A DNA stretch of 64,000 bases from Epichloe hybrida. Lineage: Eukaryota > Ascomycota > Sordariomycetes > Hypocreales > Clavicipitaceae. The notes below the pieces were generated by a model, which made no database searches, was not told the DNA's origin, and saw nothing but the letters and a program-made list of their open reading frames with translations. Made by a program: the position numbers and the translations under genes. This document shows positions 44,117-55,172 of the stretch, piece by piece. Location of the stretch: contig JAFEKR010000007.1 in assembly GCA_019022495.1 (NCBI GenBank), forward strand, positions 1,860,001 to 1,924,000. Direction: 5' to 3'. How positions within the stretch are numbered: position 1 is the stretch's first letter; every line of letters starts with the position of its first letter.

Positions 44117-45932
44117 ATGGCACATAACGGTGTTCCCAATGGGACCACCAGCTCCCATAACCTGTCTCAGCGGTACTTGAGTACTCGTGGCGAGGATACC
44201 GATGTAAGATGCGACAAACCTTTTCACATGCGTCACTACCAGCTAGAAGTATCCCCACTCTGTATCTGAGAAGCTAATCACTTGAACATTTGTTCCCTTT
44301 AGTGCTCGTTCGAGGAAGTCGTCTTGCGAGGCTTGGCCACCGATGGCGGCCTGTACATTCCTGAGCAGATCCCCCATGCCACGTCGTGGGAAAGCTGGAA
44401 AGACTTGAGCTTCTCGGACTTGGCGTACGAGATCCTGTCGCTGTATATTTCCTCGTCGGAGATTCCCTCGGTCGATCTCAAAGAAATAATCAACCGAAGT
44501 TACTCGACGTTTCGCAACGACGAGGTCACGCCGCTTGTCCACCTCGAAGGCAACCACTATCTGCTCGAACTTTTCCACGGTCCCACATTCGCCTTCAAGG
44601 ATGTTGCGTTGCAGTTCGTGGGTAACCTGTTTGAATACTTCCTGGTCAGGAAGAACGAGGGAAAGACTGGACGTGGTAAGCTCCCCCTTGACCCTCAACC
44701 TTGTCTGCATTTGCATCATCGCCATCGTCTTTTGTACATGTGGGTGTGAGGGAAAATTAGCCAGCTGACCTGTCTTGACAGACCGACACCATCTCACTGT
44801 CGTCGGCGCCACCAGTGGCGATACGGGATCTGCTGCCATTTATGGTCTGCGAGGCAAGAAGGACGTTTCGGTCTTCATCATGTTTCCCAAGGGTCGTGTA
44901 AGCCCCATCCAGGAGCTGCAGATGACCACGGTTCTTGACAAAAATGTCCACAATCTCTCCATCGAGGGATACTTCGATGACTGCCAGGACATCTTGAAGT
45001 CATTACTCTCTGATCCCGAAGCCAACAAGCCCATCAACGTCGGCGCCGTCAATTCCATCAACTGGGCGCGTATCTTGGCCCAGATCACCTACTACTTCCA
45101 CTCCTACTTCTCGCTGGTCAAGAAATCGCCAAACTTTAAGATTGGCGACAAGGTCCGGTTTGTTGTCCCGACTGGCAACTTTGGCGACATCCTCGCCGGA
45201 TACTTCGCCATGCGAATGGGGCTGCCCGTGGACAAGCTCGTCATCGCCACCAACGAGAACGACATTCTGGACCGCTTCTGGAAGACGGGCAAGTACGAAA
45301 AGAAGCCGGAACCCGAGGAGGGCCAAGCCCCTGCCGTTGAAGGTGTCAGGGAAACCCTCAGCCCGGCCATGGACATTCTCGTCTCCAGTAACTTTGAGCG
45401 TCTCCTATGGTTCCTCGCCTACGAGTTCGCTTCCAGCGCCGGCATGGACGACGTCTGGAACAAGAGACAGGCAGGCCAGGAAGTATCCAAGTGGCTCAAG
45501 GAGCTGAAGACAACGGGGTCCTTTGGCCCCGTCTACCAAGACGTCCTGACGAGCGCCAGGCGCGACTTTGACAGCGAGCGCGTCGACGACTCCCAGACGC
45601 TCGAGACCATCAAGGCCACCTACCGCAAGCTCGGGTACATTCTCGACCCGCACACTGCCGTCGGCGCCGCCGCCACTGCACGATCCATCGCCAACGCCGG
45701 CCCCGACATGCACCACATCTCCCTGTCCACCGCACACCCTGCCAAGTTCTCGAGCGCCGTAGAAAAGGCCCTCAGCGGCGAAGACGGCTTCGACTTTGAG
45801 AACAAGGTCCTTCCCACGGAATTTGTTGGTCTCGACAGGAAGGAGAAGCGCGTGACCGAGGTGGAAAACAACGTGGACAAGGTTCGCGAGCTAGTCAAGG
45901 CACAAGTTGAGCACGAATTGTCCCAGGCGTAG
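44117..45932 (+). CDS. THR4: Threonine synthase (PLP-dependent)
   Basis: Thr4 converts O-phosphohomoserine to threonine and phosphate. Exons are 44117-44203, 44303-44675 and 44782-45932, giving 536 aa, normal for fungi. Motifs: NLSQRYLSTRGED at the start, VVLRGLATDGGLYIPEQIP, the PLP lysine in GPTFAFKDVALQFVG (near residue 130), the phosphate-binding TVVGATSGDTGSAAIYGL, VPTGNFGDILAGYFAMRMG and the C-terminal YILDPHTAVGAAATA followed by LSTAHPAKFSSAVEKAL. All junctions are canonical and in frame. MET6, its companion in the aspartate-derived pathway, is 3 kb upstream on the same strand; the AT-hook gene lies between them, so they are neighbours rather than a cluster. Confidence 0.97.
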
Positions 45933-46665
45933 GTAGATGTGGGGCTTCACCTAGAATAAACAAGAGCATTGCATTTTTCGGTTTGTGTCTTCTTCTTGAT
46001 TCATGCCGACGGACATCTTTACATTGGTTGGGGAAATTAGGGAGGCTAGATGGTACTATTGTGCGTCGTACGCCATGACACTAGGATGAGAAGCTTAGAT
46101 AGATTTGCTGCATGTTGGATGCACCTTCGCTTGTACTCTGTTTTCCGTTTTCCGTTTTGACCCCATCAATGCAATCAACACGGATGGATCATCGTTCCCA
46201 TCTTCCCTGGTCACGCAAGACGTCATCAGTCCATCCGTAAAGGCATGTTTGGCCCAGGCCTTGTAACGACCACATTGATTGATGGTGTATGTAAATGGTA
46301 TATGATATAATGCGAGACACCCCCCCAGCAAATCCATCATGTGCAGCAACTTGACAAGTTCTCATCTGTCATGTCCCATCTGCAGCTTCACGGTACAGTG
46401 TTCGTCCTACAGACGTTTGACATGGCGGCCGGTAAGACATGAGACGAAAAAAGATGAAGGATGGAAAAAAAAGGATGGAAAAAGAGGGGAAATCGCAGAA
46501 AAACGCCAATTTCATGATATGCATGTGGCTAATGGGGGTAACTGTCCTTCCCTGCTAGCTCAACTGAAGTGAAAAGGAAAAGAGGTGGGGGGGACATTGG
46601 CCATGTCCGATTTGTAAAAGGCTTGAATGGCTCGGTTGCATTTTTTGGAAAAGTATCTGCTGTTG
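45933..46665. other. Convergent intergenic region
   Basis: This holds the 3' flanks of THR4 (plus) and of the mitochondrial carrier (minus). A- and C-runs are seen near 46320 and 46465-46490. No gene is supported. Confidence 0.55.
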
Positions 46666-48047
46666 TTACAATGTCCGTGGCTTGTTGGGGCTGTTCGCTT
46701 CGTCGTCTAGCGTCTTGATGCGTTTCTTGACAAACTCGAACGACGAGAAGAAGATGGCGTTGACGAGACAGGAACGGCTCATGGAGACGCCGAGGCCGCG
46801 GTACATGTGACGCTTGAAGAATTCAATCCTGGGCGCTGGCTTTACTTCCTCTCCGCGGGAGTAAAGGAGAGAGTTTCGTTGATATATGCTTTGGCGGAAT
46901 CAATGGGATCTGGGGGTGAGAGGATAGTCAGCTTTTTGCAATTCGCGGGCGTTTGTGCTTCAGAGAGCTCGTTTTGGGGACAAGACGAACATATTATTGA
47001 CCAGGATACAAGCCCACACATGCCACCGGCTGTCACCACCGCCAGCTTGTTATTGTTTGGATTGTCTCCTGCTATTGTTGTTCCGATTTGTTTCCCGCTC
47101 TCGTATACCATGAAGTAGATGCCGGTACCAAGGGTATCACGCACTGGTTGTTGCCGTACGATGTCAGTTCGGGTGCTACGCCCTTTTACGTCTGCTGCTG
47201 GGGGGCCCTCGGACCCCTGGGTGCCTGGGTTTTTTCTTTCTTTCTTTTTTTTCTTCCTTTTTTTGCTTCGTTCACTTACACAAATGTAACCGAAATCCTG
47301 TGTAGAGCCCCAAACCTCCTCTGTGTTTGATGATATTGGCCATGGTTTTCAACGTGCCCTTGTTCTGATAACTTGCTGCTACAGCTTTGCTCTTTTCACA
47401 ACTTCCGGCTCTTTCTGCCAGTAATACAGAAACCTGTGCGCTGAGCTTGGTCAATTCAAAGGGGCAGGCAATGAAGGTGATGATGGATCCGGCTGTGGCA
47501 CCGGCAGCGCCAAAACAAGCCACAGAGTATAAGTTCGGGTAGGTGCCGGGTTTGTTCACATGACGGAGGATGTCGTAACCCATGTTTTTCTTGACCCATC
47601 CGGCGTATGCATGCTTTGCCCGTTGATAAATGGAAAATGACACGGTTCGGACGAGGGTAATGCTGGCCATTGGGGCCATGACACCTACAGAGCACGCGGC
47701 GAGTCAGTCCAGTCCTTGATGTGAAATTGAACCCGCAATTGATTTCCCGCTTGACAGAAGTTACCTCGAAAGAAGCCGGCCAAATTCTCAGTTCTATAGG
47801 TGTGCTTAACGCAGTCAACGAAGCCATTATACTGATATGTCTGCATGCGGGTCTTGACGCTGTCGAGAGGAAAGGCGGCCAGGGTAGAGAAGACGCTAGA
47901 CGAGCTGGCAGCTATCTCGGTTCGATACCGCTTGACAAACAAGTCGGCATGGTCTCGCCCGCGAGTGGTTGAAGGCATGGCTGCTGCTGAGGTGGTAAGA
48001 CGGCCTTGGACATCTTGCTGCTGATCACGCCTTGCATCCGCAGTCAT
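46666..48047 (-). pseudogene. Mitochondrial carrier (SLC25) family gene with a bad splice site and a frameshift
   Basis: The minus strand encodes an SLC25 transporter in pieces 47765-48047, 47280-47684, 46985-47143 and 46666-46909. The three PxD/ExxK-type repeats are readable: AAFPLDSVKTRMQTY, ACPFELTKLSAQVS and YPIDSAKA. Typical carrier text follows each (GFFRGVMAPM, TGFRLHLLRDTLGTGIYFMV and FFKRHMYRGLGVSMSRSCLV). The first two introns are canonical (GTAACT...GTAG; GTAAGT...CCAG). The third is not: frame and conserved YPID require exon 3 to end at 46985, where the intron would start CT instead of GT. Shortly after YPIDSAKA the frame slips by one base before YQRNSLLYSRGEEVKPAPRI, so translation would stop at a nearby TAA. 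Substrate is not assignable. Two separate defects point to a pseudogene, unless both are assembly errors. Confidence 0.7.
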
Positions 48048-49516
48048 GCTTTTGGGAGGGGAATCCGGGAGCAATCGTCTTCGTGCCCCGTTGACGAGGG
48101 CACTCTAAGAGGAAGCCCGGATGACGGGGCCAGATGCTAGCCAGACAAGAAAAATGAGATAGAGTCGGAACGCGGATCCGTCCGGAGAGATTGTGCAGCA
48201 GAGGAGGGTTGAGGGTTTACGGCCACGGCACACACGCGCGCGCGGTTCAGACCCGGCGATCTCGACACAATGGCGAGACCAGCAGCGAGTCTGTGGTGTG
48301 CGCGGGCGGGCGGCAGCACGACCTAGATGTGCGGGAGTCAATGTGCCATCAATTGGCCGAGGTCGTCCTTTTTGGATGAGTGGTTCGAACACGATCGGGG
48401 AGAAGGGTGGATAATCGACACCGAAGAGCGGGAGGGTTGTTGAAGGTGGCGACTACAAAGGCCGGAGGAATTCGAAAGCCTGGCGATGGCAATGGCGATG
48501 GCAATGGCGACGGCAATTGGCGATGGCGGCGGCGATTTCGAGATGTTGCTGTTCAACGGTCGAGCAGTGAGGGGTTGTCGAAGTTTGGCCGTGGCAGTAA
48601 GTAGCAGCAAGGAATCCGTAGGAAAGACGAATTTCTGGCAGTGGCAGTAGTTACTCTAGTCGCAGTGGCAGTGGAAGTGGACGGCAGGCAGGTGGCAGGC
48701 GAGCGGCGTGACTGGACGACTTGCAGCTCAATCCCCGTCACCCGTCCATCCGTCCGTCCAATGGAGTGCTGCCACCCATCTCCCGGCCTCCGTCCCTCTC
48801 AAGTGCCATTGATGGGCTCATACTCCGTATGTAATCCGTACATCCGTAGGGAACCATTTATTATGTATTACCTCACACCACGCTAGCGGCAGTGTCGCTT
48901 TCAAGTTCCTTCTCTCATGTCTTCATTATCGGAGAGAGCAGTGCGGCCGCTCTCAGTTGTCACTGATCAGTGGAGAGGGGCATCGGCTGAATATGCGACG
49001 CAACAAGGCACGCCCAAGTCGTTTGACTATGACGTCCTGACCCATTTGGCACGACTGATGGTTTGGATGTAATAAAGCGCTTGCCTCGAGAGGCATCAAT
49101 TCAATGCGGAAATACACTACAAACCAGACCCCAGGTTTACGCCTAGATTGAAGCGCCGCAACTTCATACATCATGAACCCGCACATATCCTTGAGCATAT
49201 CCTTTCCTTGAATGATGTATTGCATTCAGACAGCCCAAGTTGTCTCATCGGGCCGCCGAAAAGCGCCTGTTGTTATCTTTGGTCAGACCGGATGCGCTGC
49301 ATAATACTGACGAATCTGGATAATGCGTATCACGTTTCCAGACTCGCATTGACATGCCCAGATGGGAGTCGTCCAGTAGGTGCTGTACTTGATAAAACAT
49401 GAAGCAAGCCCTAGCAGTGCTCGGAATTGCCTCTGCCCAACCCTCATCCCTGCCGAATGGACTCGGTAAAGTTCTTCTTCTCAAAACTAAAACCCACAGA
49501 TATCTTTAGCTCAAGC
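48048..49516. other. 1.5 kb gene-free region with a GGCGATGGCAAT repeat
   Basis: This is the promoter side of the carrier and the 3' flank of the TMA46 fragment. A 12-bp GGCGATGGCAAT-like unit is repeated at about 48481-48535, and one TACTCCGTA copy lies at 48821-48829. Short ORFs driven by the repeat are not credible genes. Confidence 0.55.
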
Positions 49517-50070
49517 TCAAGCGCCGGCGGCTCCTGCTTCTGATGTCTCGGCAGTTTGCTCCTCTGAGTTCCCAGACTCGGCCGTCTCCGACGGAGTCGC
49601 ATCTTGATGCGTAGCAGCCAATCTTTGCTCTTCTTTCCTTAACCGAATCGCTTCAGTCTCTTGACGCAACTTCTCCAGATTCCAAGCATCGTCATCTTCG
49701 TCTTCGGAGTCGTCCTCATCACGCCATTTGCCACTTTCAAACAGAGCGCGACCCGTGTTCTCCTTCGCCTTGCGAAGTTGCTCTTCGGCCGCCTTCTTGT
49801 CGAGGCGCTCCTTCTTCCACTTGGCAAAGCTCTCTGGCGTGACTGGCGTGAGAGTCCCGGTAAGCTTGTGGCGCTCCGACTCCAGGAAATCTTCCAAAGT
49901 AAGCGTCTTGAGTGGCGATTTGTCCATAAGAGCCTTCTCCGCAGCTCGCTGCTCTTTTGTCTTCAGGATGAAACTGCATGACAACGTATTAGTGAGACCT
50001 TCTAGCACAAGCCCAGTAAAGAACGGCAATACGTACCCCGGAGGTAAAGCATGCCTCGTGTTTGTTCCGT
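49517..50070 (-). pseudogene. 5'-truncated TMA46 / ZC3H15-type (DFRP) gene fragment
   Basis: Tma46/DFRP1 proteins bind and stabilise the translation GTPase Rbg1/DRG1 and carry CCCH zinc fingers upstream of a C-terminal DFRP region. Here only the DFRP part exists. After a short piece ending RHALPPG (50037 upward) and a 63-bp intron (49974-50036, GTACGT...TGCAG), the exon 49517-49973 reads FILKTKEQRAAEKALMDKSP, LEDFLESERHKLTGTLTPVT, SFAKWKKERLDKKAAEEQLR and RALFESGKWRD, then a Glu/Asp tail. Upstream of RHALPPG none of the zinc-finger exons or an ATG can be found before 50830; that DNA has no similarity to them. The fragment therefore looks like a 5'-truncated copy. An intact copy is expected elsewhere, because the gene is widely conserved. 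Confidence 0.75.
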
Positions 50071-50079
50071 TGTTGTCAA

Positions 50080-50830
50080 GTTGAGCTTGAAAGCCTCATG
50101 ATCATTCCGAGCCACCCCTGTCCATGGATATTGCCGTCTACGCATCAGCAGTGCTCATTTACTTGGCGGTGCCCACACACTGCGCTTCCCCGAGAGCCAG
50201 AAGGACGGAGTGCGTACATAGTTGTGGAAATACGTTCCCGTATTATTAAGAGGGCTTCAGACATTGAGGGCATAAAATTTCACCAAATTATTCTCCGATC
50301 TGCACCGGAAACAAATGCCACACACCCTGCTAGAAGGGGACATGTCTCCAAAGAGCTGCTAGTTCAGTTTGACACCATTTTCTTTCGTGAGTACATAATA
50401 GTTCTATATCCCACAAGAGCAGCAAATTGTTTGTTTTGAGATCCACACCGGGCCTACTTGTGGTTGCTGCTCCCTGTTGTCGGCAATTTACCGTGGGAAG
50501 CAGCCCCCTTCATGTTGGGGATCCCTTTGGGTTCTTCAGTTAAATATCGACCTGGATCCTTCCACTAACATTGCTACTCAGAGATAGGCTCTCCAACCAA
50601 CCGTTACTGAACCCAGACCCTGCGGCTAGGCAGTTGGGCATTTCGACAACCTAAGCCTCCCAAGCGGCACCAATACCGTCCTTTCCAGCACCACACACGG
50701 ATCAAAACCTGGGTAGACCACCCATTTCCACCATTTGCTGCAGCGTGTTCTAGGCTGAGGACCAGGCCCTGTCTGCGGGTTCATTGTCCCCAACGTCATA
50801 CCACCCACGTTCACGATACCCGACTCCCAC
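50080..50830. other. Region between the TMA46 fragment and the Myb gene
   Basis: It should contain the lost 5' half of TMA46 and the first exon of the Myb gene, but I can find neither. No coding block is convincing. Confidence 0.5.
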
Positions 50831-52325
50831 TTGCAACGTTTGCTTCACACCAGCTTGGGGACGACCTCATCACGTCAACACGCCCGGAGGCCTTCGGTGA
50901 CAGAGCCCGCGAGGGCAATCTCCCTGAACCCTAGTCGCTTATCAAAAGGTGAGGACGCCGTCCAGAGCGGATTGCTCTGGCGGAACCTATGTGCCGAAGA
51001 CACGCTGGCGGATAATTACAGGGTCGGAGGCTACAGCGTGGACTTTAATGCTGGTCATGGAGCTCATGCCGATAACCAAAGCCATCTCCATCAGCCCTAT
51101 TCCTCTTCAGGCCAATCAGGCATTTTCCAAGGTTTGCATCACTATTCATTCAGCAGCCAAAACCAACAGCCAAGATCGTCGTTCCATCCTTCTGGAGCAG
51201 CGGTCAATACCGCCGCGGGCAACACTTCGCCAGAGCCGCCGCATGGGCAACAGTCTTCACGGAGTGGGCTATCTGAGCAATCGCATGAACAACCGAGATC
51301 GCACGCGCCTACATCGACAATGCAGCTAGACACCTCCCACATGAACGGCCACCGGCTCGCTCATATCCCGTATGGATCAGCGACGTCGCTGACAGCGTCA
51401 ATGTACCCTTCCACTACATCTCCGAACCAAGGACACGGATCATTTGTTCCAAATAGCGCCAAGAGGATTCGAAATGATGATTTTGAGATCTCCATGACTA
51501 GTGTATCTGCTCTCGGGCAACCCAGCCTCGAAGCTATGGCGCCTAATCCGATTGGAGCCGCGTATGGGCAAGCAGCCGCAGCCGCAGCCGCTTCTTCCAA
51601 CATCAACAGCCTATCCCACCAAACTCAAACCCAGCATCTGCAACATCACCATCACCACCTCCCTGATCTTGGTCACCTAGGGAAATTCACACGGCGAGAA
51701 GACGGCAGTGGAGCGCCCAGTATGGTCGGACAAGCGGGCATGCCGGCACCAGCACCTCGGCCACGCGGCCCTAAACTGAAGTTCACAGCCGAAGACGACC
51801 AACTTCTCATAGAGCTCAAGGAACAAAAGAACTTGACATGGAAGCAGATTGCCGATTTCTTTCCCGGCCGCTCTTCAGGGACTCTACAAGTCAGATATTG
51901 TACAAAGTTAAAGGCGAAAACAACCCAGTGGACTGATGAAATGGTATGTTTTGCTTTCTCAAGTCTGGTTGAACTATCCTTCTTTACTGGAGGGTTGCGA
52001 GAATGTGCATACAAATCAAGAAAAGAATTGAAAATACCCAAGACATTTATCGATAACCATGGACTGATTGAATTGCCCTCTTCGTCCTTAGGATCACAAA
52101 TTACGAACAGCGCTTGCGGATTACGAGACCGAAAAGTGGCGTATTGTAGCCCATAAAGTAGGAAATGGTTTCACGCCTGCCGCCTGCCGTGAGCGCACCA
52201 TGCAAATGATGGGCGAAGAGGATCCTGATGCCCCTTGGCAATCCTTATCACCGCGATCTGCATCGGGTCAGGAAGAATCAGAGACAATCGAACTGCCCCA
52301 GATACAACGACCGTGGCGCGAATAA
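50831..52325 (+). CDS. Myb/SANT-like DNA-binding protein (5' end unresolved)
   Basis: Two exons are clear: an open stretch to 51943 and 52092-52325, joined by a phase-0 intron (GTATGT...CCTTAG). The opening extends up to 50831 without an ATG; the first in-frame ATG is at 51320. Because coding-like text (GYSVDFNAGHGAHADNQSHL) lies well upstream of it, an undetected first exon is likely. The N-terminal part is Ser/Gln/His-rich with an Ala run and a His run. The SANT/Myb helix-turn-helix near the exon end reads LKFTAEDDQLLIELKEQKNL then TWKQIADFFPGRSSGTLQVR and YCTKLK, with the second unit DHKLRTALADYETEKWRIVA and HKVGNGFTPAACRERTMQM in exon 2. The pattern fits a fungal two-repeat Myb-like transcription factor. 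Confidence 0.75.
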
Positions 52326-52828
52326 AAAAAAAAGACATGCTCCAACACAGTCCTCCATCTCGCGGAGACCAAACAAGGTGGTTTCAGGGGTCTCGAAACT
52401 GGACACAATCCATGCGGCCGTTTGGGGGGGGGGAAGCCATTGTTTTTCTCTGTGCATAAAAGGAAGGTTCACCAGAGAGCTTCAAGATGAGACAAGCAGA
52501 AGAAGCAAAACAAGACAAACGAGGAGGCTGCATGTGCTGGCATGACAGATGGCATCTGATAACATTTGGGCCCCTGGCAATAACGACCCGACTCGAACTC
52601 ACACAAGGAGTGGCGTTTCTGAAACCCCAAATTCCCACGGCTCCGTGATCGGGGTGCTGTAATTGTACGCTATGGTGGGAGGGAGAGGATGCCTATAATA
52701 CAATACCTAGTTAGATATGTCGAAAGTAGTAATTAATGACGCAAACACTTTAATATCCGCACCCCTTCTCTCTCTCTCTCTCTTTTTTTTTTCCCCGGAG
52801 CCTTTTTGATTCAAATCGAAACTACGGA
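52326..52828. other. Convergent intergenic region
   Basis: This is the 3' flank of the Myb gene (plus) and of the reductase remnant (minus). A (CT)n/T run lies at 52767-52792. No gene is supported. Confidence 0.5.
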
Positions 52829-54105
52829 TTACAGCAGCGTCCTTGCTAACTCTTCCTTGTCCAAGGTTTTACAGCTCTCTATTAATTCGATCAGACCACG
52901 ATGGACCGTTACATCTAGGCTGGTGTCCAGGAAATCAGCCATGTCAGCGATCCAGCCGTTGAAGTCCCTGACTTCAGTCTTCTTGCCTGCCTCTACATCC
53001 TGGAGCATGGAGCTACGATTTCCCCCCACTTTTTCGCCAAAGGTGTAGAGCTTAAACTTCAAGCTTGGCTGAGAAAAGCGTTTTGTCAGCTCACTTCGGA
53101 CCTGGCAAGATTGGTCCCCTGGCCATGGTGATTTCCCGAATCGGGAGGATTCTGGATTCGCTGAGCACGCATGTAATAATACATGTAGGAGACGAGAATG
53201 TCCGTACTGCTGTCATGATTAATTAGCGCCTGGAGCACGGCACTTGTTTCCCCGAGCAGCTTGTCCAGCACGCGTACCAGGGGGTCCTCCGGATCGCGGC
53301 TTGCGACCAGGTCCCCATTTTTGCATCGCAACAGGGCTGTCAGGGGATTGATGACGGCGTTGATCGCGAGCTTTTCCAGCTGGAGCAGCCATAGTTGACC
53401 CGAGGACACTAGTTTTGTGTTCAAGAGGGGCGTGGCGGCGATGTAGCTGGTGAGGAAGTCAGCATCGGCGGCGGGAACGGATTGCTGCTTCTGCTGCTGC
53501 TGCTGCTGCGTGTGCTGCAGCAGCAGCAGCAGCGGTGGTGGTGGTGGATTCGTGGTCCAGAGGACAGGTCCAATGGAGGCATCGGCTGGAGCCGTGTGAG
53601 TGCTCTGGAAGGGCCCTGTCGATAGCACGCCGTGGTTCACGACGCATGCTGAGAAGTTGGGGGCGTTTCCCGCATGATATCGACTGGCCACGTATATTGG
53701 ACCGTGCGGAGGCCATAGCTTGGACATGCCGTTCTGCGCAAAGACGAGGGAACTGGATTTATCAAGGTAGCGGCGGAGACGATCTGCTTCCAGCATGGCG
53801 GCCGACGCTTTGGTCGATATGAAGAGGTTGTGCAGTTTCCCGCCATCCGCCACCTCCCGCACCGGACCGCACCGCGGTCTCGTTTCAGTCCACCACTCGA
53901 TATCGAAATCCTTGTTCTTATCAGGCGTCTTGCCGCTACCGCGGTGGTGTGTGAGCCGTACACCCTCACCCGCCACCCACTGGGACAGAAGTTCTTTTCT
54001 ATGCACGACGAGGGTGATGGGAACAGGGTTGGGATGCTTAGCCAAGAGACTTGCATACAGTCTGCCAATGTTTCCGACGCCAAGGATGAAGATCCGCTTA
54101 TCAAG
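52829..54105 (-). pseudogene. 2-dehydropantoate 2-reductase (ketopantoate reductase) remnant at the AT-rich border
   Basis: Ketopantoate reductase makes pantoate for coenzyme A synthesis using NADPH. The open frame starts abruptly at DLDKRIFILGVGNIGRLYAS (54105), which contains the Gly-x-Gly-x-x-Gly Rossmann loop, with no ATG before a stop just inside the AT-rich DNA. It continues with HPNPVPITLVVHRKELLSQW, LHNLFISTKASAAMLEADRL, LVFAQNGMSKLWPPHGPIYV and LWLLQLEKLAINAVINPLTA. Near 53090 the frame breaks: ARSEVS meets a stop, while two bases out of register the text resumes ELTKRFSQPSLKFKLYTFGE, then SSMLQDVEAGKKTEVRDFNG, and ends at 52829. The 26-33-bp gap is too short for an intron. A poly-Pro/Leu/Gln low-complexity insert (53455-53550) is unusual for the family. 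With the 5' end lost and the frame broken, it is a pseudogene. Confidence 0.75.
53490..53560. repeat. Trinucleotide repeat in the reductase remnant
   Basis: CTG/CAG and GGT triplet runs encode short Gln, Leu and Pro tracts on the minus strand within the remnant. They are not part of the usual protein family. Confidence 0.8.
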
Positions 54106-55172
54106 GTCTTAATAAGGCTAAAGCTAATAGCTTACCTCCTTATTAGGGGTCTCTTAATTACTATATATACTTATATAAGAACTAGGATAGGTTTAAACTA
54201 ATACTCCCTTAAGGACTACTATATAATATACTAAGGGACTAGCTTCTAGAAGTTAAGCGCTAGATTATAAACTTAATAAATAAGGGTTAGATTTATACTA
54301 GCTTATTATTAGCTATAGCTTTAGTCTTTTATATTAAAAAGGCTAATAAGGGTTAGTATTTTTATATAGACTACTACGCTCTTAATAAGATAATAATATA
54401 GGATTAGTATTCTCTCTTACTAATTAAGAAAATACTTTATTTCTTATCTTAGGCATACTAGTTTATAAAGGTAAATATTTATATAGTATTTTATAAGCTA
54501 TAGATTACTAAGGGCTAGGAGCACCTTATAGCGTTTTAAACTAGGTTTAGGATATTTAAGTAGCTAGTTTACCCCTTTAGCTTAGCTAGTGTACTAGTAA
54601 TATTCTAATATTATATTAATAAGTCCTTAGGGAATATATTAAGGGATTTTATTATAGTGTACTTAGATAATATCTTAGTTTACTTAGGGGGATTAAGGAA
54701 AAACTATATAGCTAAGGTCTAGGTAATATTAAGCTACCTAAGGGCTATAGGTTTATACCTAGACCTTAATAAGTCTATATTTATAGTAAAGGAGGTTTAA
54801 TACCTAGAATATATTATTATAGTAAGTTATTTTATTTATCTAGACCTAGTAAAGGTTATAGCTATTAGGGAATAAGTAGCCTTAATAAAAGTTTAGAGAG
54901 TCTATAGCTTCCTAGGGTTTACTAACATTTACTATAACTTTATTAGTAACTTTTTAGAACTAGTAACACTACTAATATAATTAACTAAGAGAAATATTCT
55001 TTCTTAATAGGGATCTAAAGATAATAATACCTTTAATAGGTTAAAAGACACCTTTATTATATACTTAGTACTAGTATAATAGGACCTAGATCTCCCTATA
55101 GTAATAAAAGCTAATTATTTAGGAATAGCTATTAGAGAATGCCTTTCTTAGTAAGGCTAGGATAGTATTATA
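54106..55172 (+). mobile_element. Ty3/gypsy retrotransposon fragment, reverse transcriptase part (RIP-degraded)
   Basis: A single plus-strand frame, with many stops, carries reverse-transcriptase landmarks in the right order: LPPY (54132), an IKKANKG strand, YALNKIII, LVYPFSLASVLVIF, IIVYLDNILVY (catalytic YLDD changed to YLDN; 54651-54683), AIGLYLDLNKSIF, and SFLGFTNIYYNFISNF (54906-54953), then the beginning of RNase H (VIKANYLGIAIRECLS). The protease and gag parts are missing: the fragment begins at the border with the reductase gene. Stops are mainly TAG/TAA in place of CAG/CAA, consistent with RIP. Confidence 0.85.
55162..55172. repeat. Left copy of an 11-bp target-site duplication
   Basis: ATAGTATTATA here recurs at 61754-61764, and both copies encode the same piece (SII) of the gypsy protein. 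Removing the 6592 bp from one copy to the other joins the two gypsy reading frames exactly. Confidence 0.7.

Noticed and set aside
53086..53111. A short intron to repair the ketopantoate reductase frame
   Set aside because: The available GT-AG pair would be only 26-33 bp, below the working minimum for fungal introns, and no branch point fits.
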